This document shows, piece by piece, positions 33,011 to 42,100 of a DNA stretch of 64,000 nt; the first letter of the stretch is position 1; the number at the start of each line of letters is the position of its first letter. Under the pieces are notes generated by a model. It was given only the letters and a program-made list of their open reading frames with translations, was not told the DNA's origin and searched no databases. The stretch covers positions 1-64,000 of the forward strand of contig NZ_WJXB01000019.1 in NCBI RefSeq assembly GCF_009664975.1, given 5' to 3'. The position numbers and the translations under genes were made by a program. This stretch comes from Paenibacillus monticola. Lineage in GTDB: Bacteria; Bacillota; Bacilli; Paenibacillales; Paenibacillaceae.

Positions 33011-33715
33011 ATGAAATCTGTGAATTTATTTTGCTTTCCATTTGCCGGAGGATCTTCGATAGCATATTTTCCATGGAAACGCTATTTGCATCCGGCTATC
33101 AAGCTTCAGTCTGTCGAATTGGCCGGTCGCGGCGCACGGTGTAAAATGCCTTTTTATATTGATTTTAAGGAGGCGATTGACGATATATATGAGCAAGTTT
33201 GCCCCTTATTGGAAGAAAGACCATATGTGATGTTTGGTCACAGCATGGGTGCATTGCTTGTCTACGCTTTGATCGAGCGCATACGAAATAAAGGAGGGCC
33301 CTTTCCTAAACATCTATTTTTCTCAGGAAGATATCCTCCTCATATCCGTAAGGAGTCATTTGAAAAATATCAGTCGGATGATGAACTTATCCAAAGAATT
33401 TTACGATTCGGAGGGACACCAAAGGAATTATTTGAAGTACCAGAGTTGGCAGAAATGTACCTCGAGATTTTCAGAGCCGATTTCCATCTTATTGATACCT
33501 ATATTCATATCGATCACTCACAGTATGAATTTGATATTTCGGTCTTGACTGGTCGAGAGGATCTAGATGTTACACGAGAGGATATAGAATCATGGAAATG
33601 CTATACATCACATTCCTGCCATTTGAATACATTTGAAGGTGGACATTTTTATTTGAAGGATCGGATTCAAGATGTAGTAGGTTATATTAACAAGATCTCG
33701 ACGGATGTCTGTTAG
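33011..33715 (+). CDS. Type II thioesterase of the NRPS/PKS cluster
   Basis: The start is ATG 33011 with GAGGTG 6 bp upstream (a GTG at 33002 is less likely); 234 residues. Alpha/beta-hydrolase with N-terminal NLFCFPFAGGSSIAYFPWKR, the nucleophile motif FGHSMGAL (Ser78), a later Asp in LTGREDLDVT, and the catalytic His in EGGHFYLKD. Type II thioesterases remove wrongly loaded or stalled acyl groups from carrier proteins. It marks the left border of the biosynthetic cluster, but a 500-bp decayed stretch separates it from the next gene. Confidence 0.93.
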   Translation: MKSVNLFCFPFAGGSSIAYFPWKRYLHPAIKLQSVELAGRGARCKMPFYIDFKEAIDDIYEQVCPLLEERPYVMFGHSMGALLVYALIERIRNKGGPFPKHLFFSGRYPPHIRKESFEKYQSDDELIQRILRFGGTPKELFEVPELAEMYLEIFRADFHLIDTYIHIDHSQYEFDISVLTGREDLDVTREDIESWKCYTSHSCHLNTFEGGHFYLKDRIQDVVGYINKISTDVC

Positions 33716-33775
33716 CACGCGGAGGCAAAGGATGAAGTGCGATACAACAGTTGATAGCCATTAAAAATAATTCAG

Positions 33776-33947
33776 AAGGTACTTGAGCTGGAGGCAGAAG
33801 AAGCTGAGTTTTCCTTAGATACGCTGATAAAATCGCCTTGGTTTGAACTCTTATGCAATTTTGATGGTCGTTATCGTACTACTCTTGGATGAACCTACCA
33901 ATCATTTAGACTTCAAAGGTATTGACTGGGTTATAGGAGGAATTTGA
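33776..33947 (+). pseudogene. Relics: possible ACP fragment and ABC-F ATPase fragment
   Basis: Two short open remnants. At 33776-33870 the plus strand encodes VLELEAEEAEFSLDTLIKS, resembling the helix I/loop region of a PKS acyl carrier protein but without its DSL site. At 33864-33947 it encodes ILLLDEPTNHLD-type sequence (VIVLLLDEPTNHLDFKGIDW), the Walker B/signature-distal motif of ABC-F proteins. Neither has a complete domain. They suggest lost cluster genes, the second possibly an antibiotic-resistance ABC-F factor. Confidence 0.55.
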
Positions 33948-34242
33948 CACATTCTAAGGTTCCGTAATCGTTATTTCGCTTGATAGGTACTTTCTTGATC
34001 GTAAGGTCGGCAGATATGTGAATTGGAAAATAGGACTCTGACTGGTATTGCATTTTTTTCTGTAGTACGTTCTAACAGCTGTGAAGTTATAAAGCAGTCG
34101 AGCCACTTCTTCTTTACTGGCTGAGTGATAGTGATATGCAGCCAAGACAGCACTAGCCGTGAATTCTAAATCAAAGCCTGACCATGATATATAACTTTTA
34201 AATGGAGTTGCAAAACAATACCTTAGTCGGGGGGGACAGAAA

Positions 34243-35538
34243 ATGCCGAGTGTATTAGAACCGGCTCGATCAATTAATGAGGAAGAAGAGGAAATTTTGT
34301 TCACTGATACGGCAAGGCCTGAGCTTACAAATTATAATTATACCCAAAAACAACATTGCATTATGATAGAAAACATAGGGGATGAAACCATTTTTTTGGC
34401 GATAGAATCCGATATAGAGTATCTAGTGCATCCAATGTCGCTGTTAGATATGAAGATCACATTTAATACTTTTAGTATAAGGTCCTTAAAGGAGCATCAA
34501 AAGTTTAAAGCAATCACAAGGCAGAGGATTGGACATACGAACCAACAGGAGAAAATAAAGATTTTGCAAATGAATGAAAATCCTATATTAAATACATATA
34601 ATTCTTATGCAAGCGTATTTTCAATAATCGAGCTAGATAAAGTCACTTTACCTTGGTTTCATAGCAGCTTTATACAAATATGTTACGACTCTAAATATGA
34701 TTGGTATTTTTTTGAGAATCATAATGTATTAGATGCTTGCATATGGCTAAAAAATTGTAAGTTAACTCGTGAAACTATCCAACGAAGGTATAATAATGTG
34801 ACTGAATTTGTTATCGAATCTATCGATTCCGATTATTATGCTTATTTTTTAGTCAATCCGTATTATATATCTGCATTTAATACCGATCAGCAGGGCCTTC
34901 ATGAAATACTTATTTTCGGCTACGATGTTGAAAATGAATGGGTTTACATTGCTAATAACTTTGAAAATGGAAAATATATTAAAAGTAAATGTACCTTTCA
35001 AGAGTTGGAAGCGTCTTTTCAACATGTCACTTTCGATTGGGTGGGCATTCACTTATACAAAAAAAATGATCCGGAAATAAAAGTGAAGTTTAATAGAGAG
35101 TACGTCATTCGATCCTTAAAGGCATATCTTGAAGGCACGCCTAGCCTGAGTCAACCAACCCCGCCTTCATGGTGGACATATGACTGTGTATATGGTGTCG
35201 AGGTCTATAATAAATTGATTAGTCAGATAACAGCAGGAACGGAACAGGAAGCATTTGATCTTGATGTAAGGGCATTTCACCTTTTTTGGGAGCATAAGAA
35301 GTGCATGGTGTTACGTATTCAATATATGATTGAGGAACTTGGAAAAGTACAATTAACAAGTTTATGGAAGCAATATGAAGAACTCCAAAAAAGATCATTT
35401 GTAATAAGAAATGTGGCAATAAAATATAATTTTTTGAAAAATAAAAATGTCATTCAGACTCTAATTAATGGACTTCAAGAAATTATGGAAATGGAAAAGA
35501 TAATAATCCGGAATATTATTTCAATTCTTGAAGAGTAG
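34243..35538 (+). CDS. Uncharacterised cluster protein, BtrH N-terminal-like
   Basis: A 431-residue protein, more AT-rich than the genes to its right. The middle part (about 105-275: SVFSIIELDKVTLPWFHSSF; LHEILIFGYDVENEWVYIAN) resembles the BtrH N-terminal/papain-like family seen in NRPS clusters, where the acyl chain is transferred from a carrier protein. The C-terminal 120 residues are helical. I see no certain Cys-His pair. Ribosome binding site GGGGGG lies upstream. Role in the cluster unknown; family assignment is tentative. Confidence 0.5.
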   Translation: MPSVLEPARSINEEEEEILFTDTARPELTNYNYTQKQHCIMIENIGDETIFLAIESDIEYLVHPMSLLDMKITFNTFSIRSLKEHQKFKAITRQRIGHTNQQEKIKILQMNENPILNTYNSYASVFSIIELDKVTLPWFHSSFIQICYDSKYDWYFFENHNVLDACIWLKNCKLTRETIQRRYNNVTEFVIESIDSDYYAYFLVNPYYISAFNTDQQGLHEILIFGYDVENEWVYIANNFENGKYIKSKCTFQELEASFQHVTFDWVGIHLYKKNDPEIKVKFNREYVIRSLKAYLEGTPSLSQPTPPSWWTYDCVYGVEVYNKLISQITAGTEQEAFDLDVRAFHLFWEHKKCMVLRIQYMIEELGKVQLTSLWKQYEELQKRSFVIRNVAIKYNFLKNKNVIQTLINGLQEIMEMEKIIIRNIISILEE

Positions 35539-35788
35539 TTTCTATAACCTCTCAGTATGAGTACCGATGCAAAGGTAGCGGCACGAAAATGATAGCCGGA
35601 TAAGCCATATTGCGAAAATTGAGAATCTTCTCTAATGGACATGAAAAACTCTAAAGATGGATGGCATTGAGCTGCTGTCGAAGTACAAGGGGCAAATGAT
35701 AACTGTGGAGATTACTTCATGTTTCTGAAGAACTCAGTATACCGGGAGTTCTAGATGAATTGATTTTGATTTTAGGAGGGATAGCGGA

Positions 35789-36649
35789 ATGCTTCAAACG
35801 TTTGGAGTTATCGGAGCAGGCGTCATGGGCACAGACATTGCACTTGATCTCGCAGGTTATGGGTATAAAGTAATCTTGAAGGATATTAATGAAGATATAA
35901 TTCTTCGAGCGAAGGAAAAGATTCGTAAAGAATTTCGGATGTACCAGCTGACACAAAAGCACTTGAAGGCTCTGACCGTGGACGAGTTGTTGTCTCGCGT
36001 TGTTTTTACGACGACTTACGAAGAATTTGAAAAGGTCAATTATGTCATAGAAAATGTGACGGAACATTGGGATACGAAGAAGCAAGTGTATTCCGAATTG
36101 CGTGATGTATGCTGTGAGGATGTCTATTACGCAGTCAATACGTCCTGCATATCGATTACGAAGGTGGCAGCACTGTTGCCACGCCCAGAACTTGTCATCG
36201 GGATGCATTTTATGAATCCAGTGCCATTGAAAGAGATGGTTGAGGTAGTCCGCGGAATGCACACATCTGATGAAACGGTGGCGGTGGCTGAGGAGTTTTT
36301 GCAATCTTGCCGAAAAACACCGGTCGTTGTAAATGATTTCCCAGGCTTTGTGACCAACCGTGTTCTGATGTTGACGATCAATGAGTGCATCTGGGCGGTA
36401 CAAGACGGAGTCTCGAAGCCACAAGACGTTGATAAGATTTTCCGAATGGGCTTTGGGCATAAAATGGGACCATTGGCGACTGGTGACCTGATTGGTCTGG
36501 ACACGATTTTGAATTCTCTGTACACCCTCTATGAACAGTTCAAAGATCCGAAATTCCGCCCAGCTCCACTGCTAGTCAAGATGGTAGACGCAGGTTTGTT
36601 GGGTCGCAAATCGGGTATGGGATTCTTTGAATATACACGGAAGGGGTAA
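35789..36649 (+). CDS. 3-hydroxyacyl-CoA/ACP dehydrogenase, FkbK-like
   Basis: A 286-residue NAD-dependent dehydrogenase. Rossmann motif FGVIGAGVMGTDIALDLAG at the N-terminus, then SCISITKVAALLPRPELVIG and MHFMNPVPLKEMVEVVRG with the catalytic His, and the C-terminal domain FPGFVTNRVLMLTINECIWA ending GRKSGMGFFEY. Beside FkbH-, ACP- and FkbI-like genes it matches the enzyme that oxidises the C3 hydroxyl of glyceryl-ACP on the way to hydroxymalonyl-ACP (FkbK, ZmaG). Ribosome binding site GGAGGG; the next gene follows after 5 bp. Confidence 0.88.
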   Translation: MLQTFGVIGAGVMGTDIALDLAGYGYKVILKDINEDIILRAKEKIRKEFRMYQLTQKHLKALTVDELLSRVVFTTTYEEFEKVNYVIENVTEHWDTKKQVYSELRDVCCEDVYYAVNTSCISITKVAALLPRPELVIGMHFMNPVPLKEMVEVVRGMHTSDETVAVAEEFLQSCRKTPVVVNDFPGFVTNRVLMLTINECIWAVQDGVSKPQDVDKIFRMGFGHKMGPLATGDLIGLDTILNSLYTLYEQFKDPKFRPAPLLVKMVDAGLLGRKSGMGFFEYTRKG

Positions 36650-36654
36650 TCTCA

Positions 36655-37758
36655 GTGATTTCGAAAGGCAAAGAAATTAAGTGTGTAGTCTGGGACCTGG
36701 ACCATACGATTTGGGATGGCGTTTTGTTGGAGTCAGAAAAGGTGAATTTGAAGGATGGCATTGTAGAGATTCTCGAATTACTAGACTCCCGAGGCATCCT
36801 GCATTCCATTGCCAGCAAAAATAACTATGATGACGCGATGAGTAAGTTGCATGAATTTAACATCGGTCACTATTTTCTCTACCCACAGATTCATTGGAAC
36901 GCTAAGTCACAGTCGATTGCGAAGATTCGTGAGAAGCTGAATATCGGGATTGACACATTCGTCTTTGTGGACGACCAAAGCTTTGAGCGCGATGAAGTGG
37001 CAAGCATATTCTCGGAGGTGTTTTGTGTGGACGCTCTGGAGTATGCGGAACTGCCTGCTCATCCACGACTTAATCCGCAGTTCATCACGGAAGACTCGAA
37101 ACGCCGTCGCCTCATGTATCTCGAAGACATGCATCGAAACCAAGAGGAAGAGGAGTACCAAGGACCAAAAGAGTCGTTCTTGGCTTCCCTGCAGATGAAA
37201 TTTATCCTCTCAGATTGTGAAGAGGAGGATTTGAAGCGTGCTGAGGAGTTAACCCAGCGCACCAACCAGCTGAATTCGACAGGGAGAACGTTCGACTATG
37301 ACGAACTGAACGCATTCCGTCATTCGGATCGACATCGCCTGCTGGTTTGTGAGTTGACGGACCGCTACGGTTCCTACGGGAAGATCGGTCTCACACTGAT
37401 TGAACTGATTGAAACGCACTGGTATCTCAAATTGATGTTGATGTCCTGCCGTGTAATGTCGCGCGGTGTGGGAACGGTCCTGATGTCACACATTATGCAG
37501 CAAGCGAAGAAGGACGGTAAAAAATTGCTCGCTGACTTTAAGCAGACAGATCGCAACCGTATGATGTACGTGACCTACCGTTTCGCTAACTTTAAAGAAA
37601 TTGAAAACGACGGGCAAGGCAACATTTTGTTTGAGAACGACTTGAGCACCATTCAGCCGTTCCCACCTTATATCGAAGTCAATGTCCGTGAACAAAATAC
37701 ATCGGCTAAGGAGCGTTACATAGATGGAACTCAACCAAAAAATTCGTTCGTTTATTGA
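36655..37758 (+). CDS. FkbH-like HAD-superfamily glyceryl transferase/phosphatase
   Basis: A 367-residue protein with HAD motif I DLDHTIWDG (about residues 14-22), ILHSIASKNN (motif II region), FVDDQSFERDEV (motif IV), and a C-terminal GNAT-like half (RTNQLNSTGRTFDYDEL; DRYGSYGKIGLTLIEL). FkbH proteins take 1,3-bisphosphoglycerate, dephosphorylate it and attach the glyceryl group to an ACP. Start GTG 36655. It overlaps the ACP gene by 35 bp. This free-standing copy lacks the extra N-terminal domain present in the FkbH domain fused inside the NRPS at 39161. Confidence 0.9.
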   Translation: MISKGKEIKCVVWDLDHTIWDGVLLESEKVNLKDGIVEILELLDSRGILHSIASKNNYDDAMSKLHEFNIGHYFLYPQIHWNAKSQSIAKIREKLNIGIDTFVFVDDQSFERDEVASIFSEVFCVDALEYAELPAHPRLNPQFITEDSKRRRLMYLEDMHRNQEEEEYQGPKESFLASLQMKFILSDCEEEDLKRAEELTQRTNQLNSTGRTFDYDELNAFRHSDRHRLLVCELTDRYGSYGKIGLTLIELIETHWYLKLMLMSCRVMSRGVGTVLMSHIMQQAKKDGKKLLADFKQTDRNRMMYVTYRFANFKEIENDGQGNILFENDLSTIQPFPPYIEVNVREQNTSAKERYIDGTQPKNSFVY

Positions 37759-37969
37759 ATCCCAACTGGTCGTATTTGAAGATGACGCAAAATTTGAAGA
37801 CGACGAAAACATTTTCGAAATGGGGTTTGTGAACTCCTTATTTGCGATGCAATTACTGGAATACATCGAGTTGGAGTTCGGCATGACCATTGACAACGAA
37901 GACCTTGATATTAAAAACTTTTCCACCGTCAACAACATCGCAGCACTGGTCAACAGAAAGGTTGGATAA
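37724..37969 (+). CDS. Discrete acyl carrier protein of the hydroxymalonate pathway, FkbJ-like
   Basis: An 81-residue acidic carrier protein with the phosphopantetheine site in EMGFVNSLFAMQLLEY (Ser about residue 38). The site reads FVNS rather than the usual GxDS, a variation typical of FkbJ/ZmaD-type ACPs. It overlaps the FkbH-like gene and is followed by the FkbI-like gene after 4 bp. It should carry glyceryl, then hydroxymalonyl, for delivery to a dedicated AT. Confidence 0.9.
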   Translation: MELNQKIRSFIESQLVVFEDDAKFEDDENIFEMGFVNSLFAMQLLEYIELEFGMTIDNEDLDIKNFSTVNNIAALVNRKVG

Positions 37970-37973
37970 GCCG

Positions 37974-39143
37974 ATGAGCCACGTTATCGACCTAACGCAA
38001 GAGGGACGTCAAGCGCAGATCGTCGCAGAAGCGGAAAAATTTGCAGAAGAACATATCGGTCCACGCGCTCGTGAGTTTGATGAAGCAGGGGTGCTGGCAG
38101 ACGATTTGATTCAAAATATGGCCACTCGCGGATACTTAACCGCCAACCTCCCGACGGAGTACGGCGGACTCGGTCTGGACCCGGTACATTACGGCTTGTT
38201 CCAGCAGGCAATCGGAAAAGCGGACTGCGCAACTCGCACTTTGATCACGGTACATTCAGCCTTGTGTGGTGAGAGCTTGCTCCGCTGGGGCAATGAGGAG
38301 CAAAAGGAATTGTGGTTACCACGCATGGCAAAAGGTGAATCGCTGGCCGCATTTGCTTTGTCCGAGCCGAACGTAGGGACGGATGCAAAGTCTGTCGAGA
38401 CGCGCTACCGCAAGGTGGGTGACATCTATGTCTTGAACGGTGAAAAAAAGTGGATTTCTTTTGGAGACAAAGCGGATCTGTTCGTGGTGATAGCGGGCAA
38501 TGATCAGGGGCAGGTTTCTGCATTTCTCGTTGAGCGAGATTTCCCTGGTGTAACAACTAGGCCGCTGAGGGGGATGTTAGCTGGACGAGCAACGCACATC
38601 GCGAAGATTGAGTTCGACAACGTGGAAGTGCCAACCGCGAATTTGCTCGGGAAGGAAGGTGGGGGCTTCACGTACATTGTTTCGACGGCTCTTGATCACG
38701 GACGTTACAGTATCGCGTGGGCAGGGGTATCAATCGCTCAAGAGGCAGTCAACCAGATGGTTTCATACGCTCGTAAGCGCAAGCAGTTTGGTAAGCGCTT
38801 AGCGGAATTCCAATTGATTAAAGGTCTAATCGCCGACGCAACTACCGAAACACATGCGGCTCGTGCCCTGTGCCTAAAAGCGGGTGAAATGCGCAAGAAC
38901 AAATTGCAGGACGCTGCCATGGAGACGACAATGGCGAAGTACTTTGTCTCGAAAGTGGCAATGAAGGTTGCAACCGACTGCGTGCAGGTACACGGTGGAA
39001 ACGGATGCATCTCGGATTACCCAGCGGAACGATTGTTCCGTGAGGCGAAGATGCTTGAGATCATCGAAGGTACTTCGCAGATTCAGCAGGAGATCATATC
39101 TGGATATGCTCTGCGTAAATACAGCAAAGCTTGTAAGCGATAA
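37974..39143 (+). CDS. Acyl-CoA/ACP dehydrogenase, FkbI-like
   Basis: The start is ATG 37974; the frame is open further upstream within the ACP gene. A 389-residue flavoprotein of the acyl-CoA dehydrogenase fold, with GYLTANLPTEYGGLGLDPVH, FALSEPNVGTDAKSVETRY, and the C-terminal CVQVHGGNGCISDYPAERLF, REAKMLEIIEGTSQIQQEII. In the FkbH-I-J-K pathway this enzyme helps oxidise the glyceryl-ACP primary alcohol towards the carboxylate. No FkbG-like O-methyltransferase follows, so hydroxymalonyl-ACP is the likely product. Confidence 0.9.
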   Translation: MSHVIDLTQEGRQAQIVAEAEKFAEEHIGPRAREFDEAGVLADDLIQNMATRGYLTANLPTEYGGLGLDPVHYGLFQQAIGKADCATRTLITVHSALCGESLLRWGNEEQKELWLPRMAKGESLAAFALSEPNVGTDAKSVETRYRKVGDIYVLNGEKKWISFGDKADLFVVIAGNDQGQVSAFLVERDFPGVTTRPLRGMLAGRATHIAKIEFDNVEVPTANLLGKEGGGFTYIVSTALDHGRYSIAWAGVSIAQEAVNQMVSYARKRKQFGKRLAEFQLIKGLIADATTETHAARALCLKAGEMRKNKLQDAAMETTMAKYFVSKVAMKVATDCVQVHGGNGCISDYPAERLFREAKMLEIIEGTSQIQQEIISGYALRKYSKACKR

Positions 39144-39160
39144 CAAGGGAGGCCGGTGCA

Positions 39161-42100
39161 ATGTCGATGTCGCGAAAGTTAGATCGTAAAAACGTCCAAG
39201 ATATCATCGCCCTGACACCTTTGCAAGAAGGTATGCTCTTCCATTATCTTGAGGATCCGCAATCGGATAGCTACTTCGAACAACTCTGCCTGCATCTTGC
39301 GGGCGGAGTGAATGAAGAATGGGTGAACTCAGCGTGGAACGAGGTAGTCAGAGCCAATGAGATGTTGAGGACGACGTTTCGTTGGGACAAAGTCGGGCAA
39401 CCACTTCAGATCATTCTGAACGATAGGAAGTTCGAAATGGCAATCGTAGAAACGGAGGAGCTCGAAGCGGTCAAGCGTTTAGATCGTGAGTGTAAGTTCG
39501 ATTTGAGTGAGATACCGTTTCGAGTGACGTTGGTCAAGCTGCCGGATGAAAAGTACGCCCTGTTGATCAGCAACCATCACATTTTGTACGATGGTTGGTC
39601 TACTGGGATTTTGTTACGAGAATTTCTGGGCGCATATCATCGTCTAAGTAATGGTGTCACTTTGCAATTGCCTCAGAAAATGTCCTTTAAGTCGTTCATT
39701 CAGTACCTGCAAAGTCAGAATAAGGAACAAGAAAAAGCGTTCTGGACGCACTATTTGGAGGAATTTCATTCACCATCGATCCTTAAGGTTACGAACGGCA
39801 CGACTGCGGATGCAGATATTAAAACGGTGGAATTGTCTATGTCCGCTGAGCAATTTGCGCAGATGGAAGCGTTCTGTTTCACGCAGAACATCACGTTAGC
39901 TTCCCTGCTTTACACAGCGTGGGGCCTAATGTTGCAACGCTATACCAATAGCCAAGATGTCGTGTTCGGCACTACAGTATCTGGGCGTGAAGCGCAGGTG
40001 GACGGTATTGAAGAAATGGTCGGGTTGTTCATCAACACGTTGCCATTGCGTTTGAAATCTACGGGAGACACTTCGGTTCGGACGTTGCTCGGTCAAGTTG
40101 CACACGACCTGCAAGAGCGTGGGGAATTCATGTCCTCGTCTCTTACAGAAATCAAATCGTACAGTGGCGCTAAAATTCATGAGAGCTTGTTTAACTCAAT
40201 TGTTGTCTTGGAGAACTACCCGCTCGACAAGTTGTTGATTGAAGGGCAAGAGGGCCTGCACGTCGAATCGTATTCTATTTTTGAGCAGACGAATTTCGCT
40301 CTGACCCTGAACCTCGTGGCTGATGAATGTCTCCATGCGGTTTTGTCATATGCAAGTGAGTTGTATACCGAGGAATTCGCGAGTACGATGCTTCAGCATT
40401 TCGCAGAACTTCTCACCCAGATCATCGATTCTGCTGGACAGGTGAACATCAAGGAATTGGTATTGGTTAGGGATGAAGAGTTACAAAGGCTGGCTTCATT
40501 TAACGATACGAACGCACCATATGATGTGGAGAAGACGTTGCCACAGGTGTTTGAGGAGACAGTAGCTCGATACGGAGATCTGGAAGCGGTTGTGTCAGAA
40601 ATTGGACATCTCACATTTACCAAGTTGAATGAAAAAGCAAACCAACTGGCTCGTGTTCTTCGTGCCAAAGGCGTGACGAATGACAGCATCGTAGGTCTGA
40701 TGGTAGAGCGTTCTCTAGAAATGATCGTCGGCATCTGGGCGATCGTGAAGGCAGGCGGCGCTTATCTGCCGCTCGATCACAAATTCCCTGATGATCGTCT
40801 TCACCACATGTTGGAAGACAGTCAATGCTCGTTGCTCCTCACACAAGAACACTTGCTCGAACGACTTGCTTTTGAGGGTGAAATTTTGAATCTCGAACAG
40901 GATGAGCTATACACAGGGGACAATTCGAACCTGGAAGTGATTAGCAAACCGCACGATCTGGCCTATGTCATCTATACTTCGGGCTCCACTGGATTGCCAA
41001 AGGGTACGCTGATCGAACAACACTCATTGATCAATCGGCTGCAGTGGATGCAGAGTCATACAGCGATCGGGACAGGGGATACTCTTTTACAAAAGACAGC
41101 CTACACGTTTGACGTTTCAGTGTGGGAGTTGTTCTGGTGGGCATTTCAAGGCGCGCGCGTTGCGATGCTGGCGCCAGGAGCAGAAAAAGATCCAGCAGTG
41201 TTGTTACAAGCGATCGAGAACTATGGTGTGACGACGATACACTTTGTTCCATCAATGTTGCAAGGCTTTCTTGACTATATCAGCAGCACGCACCAAGGAA
41301 GTAAATTATCTCAATTGTGTCAAGTGTACACTTCTGGTGAGGCGCTCGGAGTACATCAAGTTAAGCGTTGGTACGAATTGGTGCCAAAACATGCGCAGGG
41401 TACTGCGACTCGACTGATCAACTTGTACGGACCAACAGAGGCGACCATCGACGTTTCGTACTTTGAATGCACACCGGATCTAGATGCGGATCGAACGCCA
41501 ATTGGTAAACCAGTACATAATACACAGTTGTTGGTTTTGAGTGATGACGGTCAGGTACAACCGATTGGTGTGCCAGGTGAGTTGTACATTGCTGGTGTGC
41601 AGTTGGCTCGTGGTTATCTCAACCGTCCAGAACTGACAGCGGAGCGATTTGTCGCTCATCCGTTTGTAAAAGGTGAGCACGCATATCGCACGGGAGATAT
41701 GGCGCGTTGGTTGCCAGAAGGGAATCTCGACTTCTTGGGTAGGATAGACCATCAAGTCAAGGTGCGAGGTTATCGCATTGAATTGGGTGAGATCGAAGCG
41801 GCATTGTTCGCTAAAAGTGAGATTCGCGAGGCTGTGGCATTGACGAAGCTGGAGGATGACGGGTCCAATCGCATCAACATTTACTACGTAGCAGACCGTG
41901 AGTTGACTAACGCCGAGCTGCGTGAATACCTCTCGTTGCGCCTCCCTGACTATATGCTGCCATCTACGTTTACCCGTATTGACAGCATACCGCTCACTGC
42001 AAGTGGAAAAACCGATCGCAAGGCTTTGCTCATGTTGGAGACGTTCTTGGAGGAAACGTTCTATGTTGAACCGCGCACAGAACTGGAAATGAATATTGCC

